Source: a virus. From it: a stretch of DNA of 31,331 nucleotides. Under the pieces are notes generated by a model. The model did not search any database. It saw only the letters and a list, made by a program, of their open reading frames with translations, and was not told the origin of the DNA. The DNA is taken from positions 1-31,331 of the IMG/VR virus record IMGVR_UViG_3300043436_001304, one strand, 5' to 3'. Position numbers and translations under genes: made by a program. The first letter of the stretch is position 1; each line of letters starts with the position of its first letter. Below, piece by piece: positions 18,212 through 27,176 of this stretch.

Positions 18212-19999
18212 CTAAATTAAATCAGATTCAGCGGACTTTTCAAAGTTGAAATTGTCCATAATAATCTGAAGTGTTTTTGTTCCATTGAACTCATTGTATT
18301 GTGCTCTACCAATAATCTTTACGCGCAGCTTTGGATTAACATCCACAAAAGCGTCTTCTGTTTCCGCAAACAATTCTGGTATAATTTCTTTAGCATTGAA
18401 TTTAATAAACTCAATATTGTTATAATTAAACTTCATTGTATTGCGTTCTTTACCAATAAGATTAATCATATCTCTTGTAATAAAGATTTCAAAAGCGAAC
18501 TTTGGTTGTGGTATTCCCATTCCATATAAGTAGTTATATTTAGCGAAGTCTGTAAGAATGTCGTGAGATATTCTTCTGCCGCGCAAAATTGCGTCTACTT
18601 CAATTTCTTCTGTACCAAAATCAATATCTTTTAATTTATCGTTTAAGTACGCTGTTAATTTTTCTAAATCGTCTTCATGAACTCCAACCCCAAAGGCCAT
18701 ATCATGACCTTCTGCGAAATGAATTAAACCACTTTGTTGAAGTACTTCTCTAAATGACTTAAATCCTGGTCGCACATTAGCGCGAGCTGAGCCATAGAAG
18801 TAATTTTCTCCATCAATATTTCTTGGTCTTAATAACATTGCGGGTTTTTTATAATTCTTTACAATGTCCATTGCAACTAAGCCGGTCATTGTTTTTGGAA
18901 CGGTGACATCATCATTTTGAGAACTAATAACCGTAACAACTGTGTTTTGGTCTAATTTATCCTGTTCAATAATACCGCGAATAAAGTCCATTGATTTTTC
19001 TTTTTCTTTGTTTTGTTGATTACGAATATTATAAGCCATTCTTGCAATCATCTCATAGAAGGTTTCTGAACTTACATTTCCTTTGTATTGTTTTTCATAA
19101 GTTTCATCGTGATTATATTCTGTGAAACCTTGAAACAATTGCTCATTTTGTTCTACCGTACCTACGCGAATTACCGCATTGATAAGAGGTGTGATATAAA
19201 AAGCAACGTCAATTTTATTAGGAAGATCAACTGAACTAACACTATAAGATTGTTTTACTAGTAAAGCTTTAAACATGGCGTTTTTAATGGTTTTTAAGCC
19301 CGTAGCGATGAGAAAATTATTATCTAGGTCCCGTGTATCCATCATGTCAGAAATGAGCCCTAGCGCTGCTAAATCAATATATTCTTGATGATGTTTATTA
19401 TCACCGTATTTCTTGCTATAACATTGTATGACTTTATAAACCATACCCGCACCACTAAGAAACTTATTTTTAAACTTTGGCGAAAGTTGATTGTTTACAA
19501 CTATTGCGCCTGGAACTTCTTCGTAAGTATCAACTAAGTGATGGTCAATAACTAAAACCTTTTTACCTTTACGAACAAGCTCTTTTTGCTCATCAATTTG
19601 ATTTGAGCCGGCATCTGGTATGATAATATATTTTGCATCTTGCGGCACAGAATTCATTACAATTCCGTGTTCTTTTCCATTATGCACTCGGCACTTAATT
19701 TGTGCCGCAGGATAAAGGTCTTTAAAGTATCTATAAAATATTGAGGCAGATGTAAAACCGTCTACATCGCTGTCAATCTGCATAAAAAACTTTTGATTAG
19801 TTGTGAAACCTTCATGCAAGGTATCTACTAATTCATGTACTCGTTCAAGACCTTCATAGCTTTCTTCATCGTAGATTGACGGTTCCGACAAGAAGCTTTC
19901 GATCTTTTCAATTCCAAGAGACCTTAAGTAATCCTCGATAATGTTTCCACTATCGAGGTTTAAGGGTGTCTCTTTTAATTTATAATTAAATTTATTCAT
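18212..19999 (-). CDS. RecJ-like single-strand DNA exonuclease, DHH family (595 aa)
   Basis: DHH/DHHA1 phosphoesterase of the RecJ type, which degrades single-stranded DNA from the 5' end in repair and recombination. Motifs in order: DSDVDG (76-81, motif I), PDAGS (128-132, motif II), IDHHLV (151-156, the DHH motif), and further on GSARA and a GHDMAFGVGV loop of the DHHA1 domain. The C-terminal 130 residues resemble the OB-type domain of RecJ (RVKIIGRAQYNEFNGTKTLQ). Length is close to that of bacterial RecJ. An AAGGTGA site overlaps the end of the primase gene. It probably acts with the Sak4-like ATPase and SSB of the same operon. Confidence 0.88.
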   Translation of the reverse strand: MNKFNYKLKETPLNLDSGNIIEDYLRSLGIEKIESFLSEPSIYDEESYEGLERVHELVDTLHEGFTTNQKFFMQIDSDVDGFTSASIFYRYFKDLYPAAQIKCRVHNGKEHGIVMNSVPQDAKYIIIPDAGSNQIDEQKELVRKGKKVLVIDHHLVDTYEEVPGAIVVNNQLSPKFKNKFLSGAGMVYKVIQCYSKKYGDNKHHQEYIDLAALGLISDMMDTRDLDNNFLIATGLKTIKNAMFKALLVKQSYSVSSVDLPNKIDVAFYITPLINAVIRVGTVEQNEQLFQGFTEYNHDETYEKQYKGNVSSETFYEMIARMAYNIRNQQNKEKEKSMDFIRGIIEQDKLDQNTVVTVISSQNDDVTVPKTMTGLVAMDIVKNYKKPAMLLRPRNIDGENYFYGSARANVRPGFKSFREVLQQSGLIHFAEGHDMAFGVGVHEDDLEKLTAYLNDKLKDIDFGTEEIEVDAILRGRRISHDILTDFAKYNYLYGMGIPQPKFAFEIFITRDMINLIGKERNTMKFNYNNIEFIKFNAKEIIPELFAETEDAFVDVNPKLRVKIIGRAQYNEFNGTKTLQIIMDNFNFEKSAESDLI

Positions 20000-20007
20000 T
20001 ATTCACC

Positions 20008-21078
20008 TTATAAGTATATTCTTTTTAGCATTAGCTGTTCAAACAATTCTTTACCTTGATCTATTGGAGCATTTTTATGCTCTAGCACGAAGTCATAATC
20101 GACTATAATGCTTATGTTAAAGAAGTTCTTAGCGTACTTGAAGATTTCCATATACTCATTTAATTCTTTCTCTATTTCTTTATGTGATTTATAATCTCTA
20201 TCAAAACCAAGGATAATATTTTGTACTCCATATTTCATAAGTAGCGCCACATGTTCTTTGCTTAAGTTGCGGCCTGAAACAGCCACTGAGATATTATTTT
20301 CGCCATAAAGACTATCCATCTTCATAACGCTTTTTTCACCTTCAAATAGTATTATTGTTTGTAATCGTTGTATTGCATTTTTATTAACATCAAGACCGTA
20401 AAGTATTTTACTTGTTGGATGAGCTAAATACTCGCCATTATATTTCACTGGCATATATTTTGCTTTTGCGTCTGGGCTTAAAAACCTACCACGCACACCG
20501 ACAAGTTCTTTATTATCTGTATAGTAAGGTATAACAATGGCATTTGATATTGTATCAAACTTGATGCCGTACTTGACTAAAGTTTCCGGAGTAATTGCTT
20601 CAGAAATCCAGGGTGTAAGATAGTTTAAATCAAACACATATCTATTCATAATATCTTTAGATAATACTTTTAAAATAGTTGGATCATCTTCCGGGTGATT
20701 GTTTATTTCGTATAAATAATCTAATTGTTCCCGCACTCCATAGTATTCATTTTCATCTATGCTTTCGTTATTGTCTATACCACATAATTGTATTGCTTTA
20801 CGCAAAGAAATTTCTTCTCCTGCAATTCGTCGCATTTTAATAATTAATTCAAAGATATCAAACACTGCGTTGCACTCTGTATAACATTTAAACATGTTAT
20901 TTTTTTTGTAATAATATAACTTCTCACTTCCGTGGTCGTGAGTTGAATTATGGCATACCGTTGAGTAGACAATCATAGTATTATTTTCTCTAGCAGATTC
21001 AACCCCATGGTCTTTTAGAATTCTTTTAATGTCTTCTGGCGAGAGCATCTCGCGATAATCTCTAATTGATTTCGCCAT
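20008..21078 (-). CDS. dnaG: DnaG-type primase (356 aa)
   Basis: Makes RNA primers for replication. The N-terminal zinc-binding region has C42, H47, C65 and C69 (VCHNSTH, KCYTEC). The TOPRIM domain shows the catalytic EGEKS (246-250) and FDRD (292-295). At 356 residues it is shorter than cellular DnaG (about 600) and lacks the C-terminal helicase-binding domain. The frame is open to an ATG at 21090, but the ATG at 21078 follows a GGTGA site closely and is preferred. It overlaps the end of the helicase gene, which is upstream in the same operon, so primase and helicase are made together. Confidence 0.85.
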   Translation of the reverse strand: MAKSIRDYREMLSPEDIKRILKDHGVESARENNTMIVYSTVCHNSTHDHGSEKLYYYKKNNMFKCYTECNAVFDIFELIIKMRRIAGEEISLRKAIQLCGIDNNESIDENEYYGVREQLDYLYEINNHPEDDPTILKVLSKDIMNRYVFDLNYLTPWISEAITPETLVKYGIKFDTISNAIVIPYYTDNKELVGVRGRFLSPDAKAKYMPVKYNGEYLAHPTSKILYGLDVNKNAIQRLQTIILFEGEKSVMKMDSLYGENNISVAVSGRNLSKEHVALLMKYGVQNIILGFDRDYKSHKEIEKELNEYMEIFKYAKNFFNISIIVDYDFVLEHKNAPIDQGKELFEQLMLKRIYL

Positions 21079-22642
21079 CGTCATCACCATCTTTCTTAGG
21101 TTGAGTCATAATGTCTAATAGGTCAAATTCTTTTGTATCGTATTCAATCTTATCATAGTTTTTAAGTATATTGTGATTGAGACCGGTTAAGAACAAGTCT
21201 CGTGTTCTACAAGTACCGTAATCGAAGTATCTAAATAGCTTTACGCTAGTTAGTTCACCACGACGATTTTTATAAATATCAGTAACCACATTCGGTATTT
21301 CAATACCAGCGTGTTTACATAATTGTTCTACGATTTCTTTTTCTTCAGGAACTTCTTCAAGTTTTACTGTAATCATACCTACGTCAGCCTTATCAGCAAT
21401 AGCCTTACTACCGCGAATATGGTTAACATTTCTAATCATAGTTTGCTCCCAGCGCTCATTTAACTGAGTTGCTGACTGAACGAAGACATCGTATTGTGCC
21501 GCAATTTCTTTTAATGTATTTGACAACATCATAAGTGCAACGTCTTCACGAATCTTGCTTTGTTGATATTCAACAAGTAAACTAGGACTGGTAAAGATAT
21601 AATCATAAAATATAAACTGCACATGATTTTGAAATATGTGCTTAATTATTTTAGCTCTAATTAATGCAATAGAAGGGTCTGGTATTACTTCAATAATAAA
21701 GTTATTTTCATATTTTTTAATTAACTGTATAGCTTGTAATATCCTTTGCTCTTCTTCAAAATTAGCATTTCCATATAATATTTTTCTTTCATTAACACCA
21801 CTAACATAAGCAAGAATTAGTGTTTGTATTTCATCAGCCTGTTGCTCTGTAGTTACAAACAAAACAGGAGCTAAGTCATCTCTAATGACAACTTTATCCC
21901 CTTCAATTCTTGGTAGTGAAATCGCACAAGCATTGCCAACCATGAAGCGAGTTTTACCGTGACCTGATGGAGCGCTATTTATATACATTTTACCGAAGCG
22001 AGCTCCGCGCACAATGTAATTGAAAATATCGCCTTCAAGTGGTTTGCCAACTTCTGGTCTTTCTTTTAATTCTTGATATAATTCAAGAATGCCTAATGCG
22101 GCCTTTTGAGTTGTAGTAATAGCTCGTGATACGAAACTATCTTCTACCTTATTAACTTTCTTTAAAATAGTCTTGACAATGTCATCAACTGTAATGTTGT
22201 TAAGCTTTTCGCTTTCTTTGTCAAGGTGCATAAAGTCTACTTCTGGATTATAGAATTCTTTGGTTTCAATACCTGCTTTTTGCAAGTCTCTTAAAACGGT
22301 AAACTTTTTTAATCTTTCATAGTAAAAATTAAACTTACTAGAGTCCATACTATCAATGAAGGGTTGAAGCCCTCTAAGATATTCATAGCCACCAGCAGAT
22401 TTAAATACTTCATATTGTTTATTAAATTGACCAATGTAAAGGTCAATATCTTGCGGTGAAATGTTTTGTGAACCTTCAGCCGCAATATTAGCGATTGCAC
22501 CAAAAACTATTTTGTAAAATTCATTATCAAAATCGTTAGTTGTGAGTTTGAAATTTTCTTGGTCATGGACTAGCTCCGGATTTTTAATTAACCCAGCGAT
22601 AATCATCATGGCCGCATTTCTGTCGAATAGTGCTTTTGACAC
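21062..22642 (-). CDS. dnaB: DnaB-type replicative helicase (526 aa)
   Basis: A RecA-fold hexameric helicase. The Walker A loop is SAPSGHGKTRFM (225-236 of the longest frame), the Walker B region is VQFIFYDYI, and a later FVQSATQLNERW has the QxxQ-like sensor of DnaB. The N-terminal helical region contains ALFDRNAAMMIIAGLIKNPEL, like the DnaB opening. The longest frame begins at GTG 22648, but that codon touches the AGAGGTGA site (22656-22649). The GTG at 22642, six bases after it, is a better start (MSKALFDRN). The acidic tail KKDGDDDGEIN overlaps the primase start. Confidence 0.87.
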   Translation of the reverse strand: MSKALFDRNAAMMIIAGLIKNPELVHDQENFKLTTNDFDNEFYKIVFGAIANIAAEGSQNISPQDIDLYIGQFNKQYEVFKSAGGYEYLRGLQPFIDSMDSSKFNFYYERLKKFTVLRDLQKAGIETKEFYNPEVDFMHLDKESEKLNNITVDDIVKTILKKVNKVEDSFVSRAITTTQKAALGILELYQELKERPEVGKPLEGDIFNYIVRGARFGKMYINSAPSGHGKTRFMVGNACAISLPRIEGDKVVIRDDLAPVLFVTTEQQADEIQTLILAYVSGVNERKILYGNANFEEEQRILQAIQLIKKYENNFIIEVIPDPSIALIRAKIIKHIFQNHVQFIFYDYIFTSPSLLVEYQQSKIREDVALMMLSNTLKEIAAQYDVFVQSATQLNERWEQTMIRNVNHIRGSKAIADKADVGMITVKLEEVPEEKEIVEQLCKHAGIEIPNVVTDIYKNRRGELTSVKLFRYFDYGTCRTRDLFLTGLNHNILKNYDKIEYDTKEFDLLDIMTQPKKDGDDDGEIN

Positions 22643-22664
22643 GACCACTCACCTCTGCTTTCTG

Positions 22665-23033
22665 TTATAAATTCTCGATGTCTACTATATACCTACCACT
22701 GCTAGGTTTATTTTTTCTTGGCTTCACCTTTATAACTTTAGTGACTCCTTGAGTAATTTTTTGTGCCTCTTCTTTTATGCGGGCACGTTCGATAGCTTGA
22801 GAGCTATAGTAGCGTTGTGCTTCTTCCATGACATAGGGAACTATACCTATGCCCTTTCTTCGGTCAGGCACCTGACCTTGTACTTCAACATAATAAGCAA
22901 CCGCACGGGCAATATCTTTTTCAGAGTACCCGTGCAGTTTTTGGAATTTAGTAATTTGAGCATCAATCATTGAGTTAATAGCGTCTACACCGTATAGCTC
23001 GCAAATCAATTGCTCTAATTCTTTCCTTGTCAT
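22665..23033 (-). CDS. Unknown replication-operon protein (122 aa)
   Basis: A small helical protein between the Sak4-like ATPase and the helicase. The N-terminal half has HGYSEKDIARAVAYYVEVQ, followed by GIGIVPYVMEEAQRYY, a motif I recall in hypothetical proteins of phages of low-GC hosts. The C-terminus is basic (KVIKVKPRKNKPSSGRY). Its ATG overlaps the preceding stop (TAATG). The position just before a DnaB-type helicase would suit a helicase loader or another primosome factor, but no loader motif (no ATPase site) is visible. The role is therefore open. Confidence 0.55.
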   Translation of the reverse strand: MTRKELEQLICELYGVDAINSMIDAQITKFQKLHGYSEKDIARAVAYYVEVQGQVPDRRKGIGIVPYVMEEAQRYYSSQAIERARIKEEAQKITQGVTKVIKVKPRKNKPSSGRYIVDIENL

Positions 23034-24007
23034 TAAAGGTTTACTTTAATGTCTAAAAGTTCTTGTTGAAGTATTTTAAGTTGTGGTTCGTATACTTTAC
23101 TTGCTTGGCTAAGTTTAATTTCCGCACCCATAATTGTAATTATTTTTTGTTCAACAATTTGAAATGCATCTGTTTCTAAAAGCTCTTTAGCAAGATTAAC
23201 TACATCAAGCCTTAATTGTTCAAAATCTTCTTCTTGAAGTTCATGTAAACTGTATTCTTTTTCTTGAACAGTTACAATGCCTTCAACTTTCTTTTGTTCT
23301 TCAATTGCTTTCTTCATTTCTGCTTTAAGGTTATCATAAGTAAATTCAAACCTTGTCGAGAAATAACGAGAACGTGTTTTAGTTTCAATTTCTACTAATT
23401 GGTTATAAGCAAAAACTGTTTGGTTTTCAGTAGTTAAAGCACCATCTGTATTATCTTTATATTCTTTACGAACATAGAAAATAAAGTCCGCTAAACCTTT
23501 AATGATTGCGGCTGGACGCTTATCGATATCTACTTTTGATTTAATGTTGTTCTTTTCTTCAATTTCGTCTGCGTGTGCAATTAGGACTAACCCGTAGCCC
23601 ATTTGAGGAATAGATAGTATTGATTTTTCAAATTCTTTACGAATCGCTCTCCAACCTTTACCGAATCCAAGATCACCAGCATCAGTAACGCCGTATTGTC
23701 CTAAGACATATTCCATACATGCGCTGTAAGCTAAGGTAACTGTATCGACTATAATTGTTTTATAAATAGAACGAACTTCATCTCTTTTTAATTCTCTTAA
23801 AAATTGTTTGAAGTCTGACCAGCTTTGAATTGGCTGGGCTTGAACACCGTCAATAAACTTATAACCGATTTCAAAAGCTGCTAATAAGCTACCTTCGAAT
23901 CCTGCGGCTACTGTTGTTTTGCGTGTACCTGCTTCACCATAAAATAAAAAGATTTTATCATGAAGACTTTCCGAAATAATATGTGGTTTTAATTTAGTCA
24001 AATCCAT
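23033..24007 (-). CDS. Sak4-like RecA-fold ATPase, AAA_24 type (324 aa)
   Basis: The Walker A motif GEAGTRKTT lies at residues 24-32, the Walker B strand is KTIIVDTV and a sensor-like segment VLIAHADE follows. This combination, with the length, matches the phage AAA_24/Sak4 group, single-strand annealing and recombination ATPases that depend on an SSB. The C-terminal 100 residues are helical and charged and may be an extra oligomerisation or partner domain. The gene is immediately downstream of an SSB-like gene, which supports the call. A hairpin with terminator-like ends separates the two. The AGGAG site fits the chosen ATG. Confidence 0.75.
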   Translation of the reverse strand: MDLTKLKPHIISESLHDKIFLFYGEAGTRKTTVAAGFEGSLLAAFEIGYKFIDGVQAQPIQSWSDFKQFLRELKRDEVRSIYKTIIVDTVTLAYSACMEYVLGQYGVTDAGDLGFGKGWRAIRKEFEKSILSIPQMGYGLVLIAHADEIEEKNNIKSKVDIDKRPAAIIKGLADFIFYVRKEYKDNTDGALTTENQTVFAYNQLVEIETKTRSRYFSTRFEFTYDNLKAEMKKAIEEQKKVEGIVTVQEKEYSLHELQEEDFEQLRLDVVNLAKELLETDAFQIVEQKIITIMGAEIKLSQASKVYEPQLKILQQELLDIKVNL

Positions 24008-24031
24008 TTGTTCACTCTCCTGTTAATTAGT

Positions 24032-24062
24032 AAAAGGAGCCGCTTTATTAACGACTCCTTTT
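24032..24062 (-). terminator. Terminator- or attenuator-like hairpin between SSB and Sak4 genes
   Basis: An 11-bp stem with one wobble pair, AAAAGGAGTCG with CGGCTCCTTTT on the minus strand (24062-24052 and 24042-24032), and a 9-nt loop. The 3' arm ends in TTTT but no long T tail follows, so partial termination or mRNA end protection is more likely than full termination. It would adjust the amount of SSB relative to downstream replication proteins. Confidence 0.65.
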
Positions 24063-24071
24063 GTGTTTGGA

Positions 24072-24968
24072 TTAAAGTAAAGACGTTCTTGGAGTCTTTG
24101 CTGGTGCTGGAGCTGCAGTGGTTGTTTTACCACCTGTGGTTGTTTTACCAGTTGTAGCTTGACCTTTGGCCGCATTTTGAATTGCGATACCATCGTCATC
24201 ATAAGCACGAGTAAGTTCTAAGATATCTTGTGGCGAATAAGCGCCTTTGTCTAATGGTTGAGAACCGGTTTGAATAAGATAGTTCTTATATGTGTTGTGA
24301 TAAACACGAGTCGATTCACCAAAAGCTGTTTTTTCAGAAACTTCAACATCTTCATTGATAATTGAAATATTGCCACGAACACTAACGGTCATACCTTTTT
24401 CGTATAAGCGTTGAATTGCAGTAACAGCAGTTTTGTTTTCTTTAGCAACCGTAAACTTAACTAAGTTTGGCTTAGTGTTATTCCAGTTTGCTTGAGCTAC
24501 AAGCATTTCATAAGCAACTAATTGACCATCTTTAGAATTCTTTTCATAAAGTGGCTTTACGATATAACCAGCAAATGAGAAATCTGTTGTATCTTTTTCG
24601 CCAGTATCAGCTGCCGCAACATAACGTCCACGATTTACAACCGTAGAAACTAATTGCGAGTTTTGTGTTGAGAAGAAACGGCTTTCACCTAATTCTCCAG
24701 ATACACGAACACGTTTATTTAACAGCGCGCCTAAGTTGGCATACGTGTCAAAAAGCTTATTTCCTGTTCCGTCTTGTTTGAACTTATTAGAGTAAAGTTC
24801 GACTTCGGTAAGTTGTTGTCTTCCGTCAATTAATGATTTAATGACGATTTTTCCAGAGATAAAATCCTTACCTGTGCGACCAGAAGTTTTGTTTTCTAAA
24901 TTTACTTCTACTAAGTCACCTACGATTTTAAAACTGTTTTGTTTGGCTAATTCTTTTTCTGCGTTCAT
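24072..24968 (-). CDS. OB-fold single-strand DNA-binding protein, probable (298 aa)
   Basis: The opening NSFKIVGDLVEVNLE and the later VRVSGELGESRFF look like OB-fold strands. A second set (FSFAGYIVKPLYEKNS, then VSVRGNISIINEDVEV) suggests two OB domains. The C-terminus is low-complexity Thr/Gly/Lys/Ala (about 270-298, TTGKTTTGGKTTTAA) and lacks the acidic tip of bacterial SSB, though long linkers like this are common in phage SSBs. It sits directly before the Sak4-like gene, a common pairing. The ribosome binding site GGAGGAA is strong, as expected for an abundant protein. Binding to ssDNA is inferred from fold and context. Confidence 0.65.
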   Translation of the reverse strand: MNAEKELAKQNSFKIVGDLVEVNLENKTSGRTGKDFISGKIVIKSLIDGRQQLTEVELYSNKFKQDGTGNKLFDTYANLGALLNKRVRVSGELGESRFFSTQNSQLVSTVVNRGRYVAAADTGEKDTTDFSFAGYIVKPLYEKNSKDGQLVAYEMLVAQANWNNTKPNLVKFTVAKENKTAVTAIQRLYEKGMTVSVRGNISIINEDVEVSEKTAFGESTRVYHNTYKNYLIQTGSQPLDKGAYSPQDILELTRAYDDDGIAIQNAAKGQATTGKTTTGGKTTTAAPAPAKTPRTSLL

Positions 24969-24988
24969 TGTTATTCCTCCATAGAATA

Positions 24989-25007
24989 ATTATAGGTTTG
25001 TCCTATA
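24989..25007 (-). promoter_or_regulatory. Possible -10 and inverted repeat before the SSB gene
   Basis: On the minus strand a TATAAT (24994-24989) overlaps one arm of the inverted repeat TATAGG/CCTATA (24991-24996 and 25002-25007). No good -35 lies at the right distance. It could be a weak or activated promoter, or an operator bound by the winged-helix protein encoded just upstream. Confidence 0.3.
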
Positions 25008-25022
25008 TATTTTTTGTTGATA

Positions 25023-25310
25023 TTATTCAGCGTCAACTGTCGCTGCGTCTACGTCGAATGTCTCACCTTTAGGTGTAAGGTTATATGCTTTATATTCCTT
25101 GACGACATCGACTCCGTCTGTAGAAATCGTTCTTTCGGTATCAACCTTTTCGATCAAATCATTCTTCACTAATGAATTCAGAACACCGTGAATTCCTCGT
25201 GGATTTAAACCGACTGCGGCAGCGATTTCGTCACCGAAGTATTGGCCGTGATTAGCTTGTAAAAAACTAATAACGGAAGCTGTCTTTGCTGTTAGCGTAA
25301 TTTTTTCCAT
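25023..25310 (-). CDS. Small winged-helix DNA-binding protein (95 aa)
   Basis: The pattern LTAKTASVISFLQANHGQYF, EIAAAVGLNPRGIHGVLNSL and VKNDLIEKV is a classical winged helix-turn-helix of the MarR/replication-regulator kind: helix, recognition helix near residues 34-50, then a wing (about 60-75). The acidic tail (FDVDAATVDAE) is unusual for a DNA binder and may contact a protein. It is first in the replication operon, with a strong promoter and a GGAGG site. Operon regulation or origin binding is plausible; which is not known. Confidence 0.65.
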   Translation of the reverse strand: MEKITLTAKTASVISFLQANHGQYFGDEIAAAVGLNPRGIHGVLNSLVKNDLIEKVDTERTISTDGVDVVKEYKAYNLTPKGETFDVDAATVDAE

Positions 25311-25348
25311 CTTTTTTCCTCCTGTTCTCTTTTTTATATTTGCTATTT

Positions 25349-25396
25349 GATAAGGGGCTCTACTTATCCTTTAGCAGTAAAAGTATTTTCTTTTAC
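25349..25396 (-). promoter_or_regulatory. Two-hairpin mRNA leader of the replication operon
   Basis: On the transcribed strand a 7-bp stem, GTAAAAG with CTTTTAC (25396-25390 and 25383-25377, 6-nt loop), starts at about +1. It is followed by a 6-bp stem GATAAG/CTTATC (25368-25363 and 25354-25349, 8-nt loop). A long purine-rich run and a GGAGG site lead into the winged-helix gene. Confidence 0.6.
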
Positions 25397-25402
25397 ATAA
25401 TA

Positions 25403-25431
25403 AGTTTACCATAAAATAAAATAAAAGTCAA
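25403..25431 (-). promoter_or_regulatory. Promoter of the replication operon
   Basis: On the minus strand TTGACT (25431-25426), a 17-bp spacer and TAAACT (25408-25403) with a TGG just before it, an extended -10. The predicted start near 25396 is the first base of a 7-bp stem-loop. It would drive eight genes from the winged-helix protein to the dUTPase. Confidence 0.72.
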
Positions 25432-25455
25432 TTTCTACTAACCAAAATTGATAGT

Positions 25456-25965
25456 TCATTTAAGCTTTACAAAAGTAAGTTTTGCATCTTCACCGCACGT
25501 ACTACAGTAGTAGCCTTCTGCTTGTTTTTTGTATACCTTTGTCCTACGAAATATATAATGTCTATTGCTACACTTATGACAATCTGTATAAGCAACAGCC
25601 CTGTTCATAGCCGCGACTTCTTCACCTTCAGTGGATTCAGCATAAATTTTAATAGAGGTGTTAGTTTTGACAGATATCTCTCTAGCTAGCCGCATCCAGT
25701 TATGGTCGTGTGAATGTTTATTTCGATCTAATGCGTGAGATAACTCATGCATAATTGTATTTCTAACTTCTTCTGGTCCATTATTTTCCCAGTGAAATTT
25801 TGATATTTTAATAGTATATCGATCTCCATTTCTGACGCAAACCCCCATTGTTGATACGGAGTTATAGTTCATACTAAATGATAGATTTGTTGGTAGGTCA
25901 TATCCAAGTCCAATAAGTTCATCTCTACACTCAATAAATAAATTATAGGTTTCTTCTGCTGTCAT
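25456..25965 (-). CDS. SprT-like zinc metalloprotease (169 aa)
   Basis: A SprT/Spartan-type peptidase. The zinc site is MHELSHALD (HExxH at 73-77) with a third His in HSHDHNWMRLA (H88 by family position). A C-terminal zinc ribbon has CHKC and CSTC about 24 residues apart. SprT-type enzymes degrade proteins crosslinked to DNA in eukaryotes, while the bacterial and phage members are poorly characterised. Phage copies usually lie near replication genes, as here. The gene has its own promoter and a GGAG site. Length and domain order are normal for the family. Confidence 0.85.
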   Translation of the reverse strand: MTAEETYNLFIECRDELIGLGYDLPTNLSFSMNYNSVSTMGVCVRNGDRYTIKISKFHWENNGPEEVRNTIMHELSHALDRNKHSHDHNWMRLAREISVKTNTSIKIYAESTEGEEVAAMNRAVAYTDCHKCSNRHYIFRRTKVYKKQAEGYYCSTCGEDAKLTFVKLK

Positions 25966-25982
25966 TAGTGACTCCTTTAAAT

Positions 25983-26002
25983 GAAAAGACTTTTTTCTTT
26001 TC
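25983..26002 (-). repeat. 5' stem-loop of the SprT mRNA
   Basis: GAAAAG/CTTTTC (26002-25997 and 25988-25983 on the minus strand) form a 6-bp stem with an 8-nt loop a few bases after the predicted transcript start and just before the GGAG site. Confidence 0.5.
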
Positions 26003-26011
26003 TATACTATA

Positions 26012-26040
26012 ATTATAGCATATACTTTGAAAAAAGTCTA
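26012..26040 (-). promoter_or_regulatory. Promoter of the SprT-like gene
   Basis: TAGACT (26040-26035), 17 bp, TATAAT (26017-26012) on the minus strand, with TGC before the -10. It lies in the gap between the BMP lipoprotein stop and the SprT start. Confidence 0.75.
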
Positions 26041-26056
26041 ATTTTATAAAACTAAA

Positions 26057-27157
26057 TTAAGCAATCCAATTTAATTGTACTAAGTTTAAATCAGCATCTA
26101 AATCAGCTAAAGTAGATGAGGAGTTAACAGGATAAATATCATTAGCAAGAACAATATATAAACCTTCAGCTAAATCATTATAAATTTCTTCGTATTCTGC
26201 AACTGTAAAGTTTTCAAATCTCCAAGAGTCTTCTGCAGTTGGTAATCCAACGCCTCCATTAGTTGCGTCTAAAATTGTAATTTCTCCACCAGGAAATTCA
26301 TCATTATAAAAAGCATCAAGAGTTTGATAAACAGAAGTTGTAAGACCTTTCATTGCTGAAGTAATTACTGTTTCAGATAAACCAACTTGGTCAACGTCAA
26401 CACCAATCATCTTAGCACCGGCTTCTTCTGCTTCTTTAGCAACAGAGAAAGCCACCGCTCCACCTGCTACAAAGATTACTTCTGTACCCAATTGATACAT
26501 AGTTTCAGCTTTCGCTGCGTTTTCTGTAGTTGCGGCGAAATCACCAGTATAATGGTAATCAATAATAATTTGTTCAGTTAATCCTAAATCAACTGCTGCG
26601 GCTTCTGCACCTTGAGCAAATCCAATACCAAATCGGACAACTGCAGGAACTGCCATACCACCCATAAATCCTAGTTTTCTATAACCATCTGCAACTGCAG
26701 CATAACCTGCTAACCAACCAGATTCTTCTTCCGCATAAAGGATAGAAGCAACATTGTCTTCTAATCTAAATTCAGGTCCGTTTGGTCCTCCCCAGTTTCC
26801 GTCATTAGGAACTCCATCTAATAAAATAAATTTAGTATCTGGATATTCATCTTGAGCAAAAAAGATTGGAGTCTCAAATAAGAACCCAGGAGTAACTACA
26901 ATATCTGCTCCGTTATCAATTGCCATTCCTATTGTTGATATATATTCGTCTGCGTTTACTTCTAATGGTTTATAGTATGAGTAAGTTTTATCAAATTCTT
27001 CTGCAAATTCAACTACACCTTCCCAAGAGCCTTGATTAAAAGACCCGTCGTCAATGTCGCCTACGTCTGTAACTAATGCGATTTCATATGTTTCTTGTGT
27101 GGCGCATGCCGCTAAAAGTAGAGGCAAGGCTAATAATGGTAATAATTTTTTATTCAT
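26057..27157 (-). CDS. BMP/PnrA-family nucleoside-binding lipoprotein (366 aa)
   Basis: The N-terminus MNKKLLPLLALPLLLAAC is a lipoprotein signal with a LAAC lipobox (Cys18 lipidated), so the product should be anchored outside the cell membrane. The mature part matches BMP-type binding proteins of nucleoside ABC transporters: DVGDIDDGSFNQGSWEG (31-47), ADIVVTPGF, GWLAGYAA, FMGGMAVPAVVRFGIGF and IGVDVDQ. These proteins capture purine or other nucleosides. No permease or ATPase is visible, so it would have to use host transporter parts. It follows the PstS-like gene by 19 bases with an AAGGAGG site and is probably its operon partner. I recall no characterised phage example. Confidence 0.85.
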   Translation of the reverse strand: MNKKLLPLLALPLLLAACATQETYEIALVTDVGDIDDGSFNQGSWEGVVEFAEEFDKTYSYYKPLEVNADEYISTIGMAIDNGADIVVTPGFLFETPIFFAQDEYPDTKFILLDGVPNDGNWGGPNGPEFRLEDNVASILYAEEESGWLAGYAAVADGYRKLGFMGGMAVPAVVRFGIGFAQGAEAAAVDLGLTEQIIIDYHYTGDFAATTENAAKAETMYQLGTEVIFVAGGAVAFSVAKEAEEAGAKMIGVDVDQVGLSETVITSAMKGLTTSVYQTLDAFYNDEFPGGEITILDATNGGVGLPTAEDSWRFENFTVAEYEEIYNDLAEGLYIVLANDIYPVNSSSTLADLDADLNLVQLNWIA

Positions 27158-27176
27158 GAATTCCTCCTTATGAATA

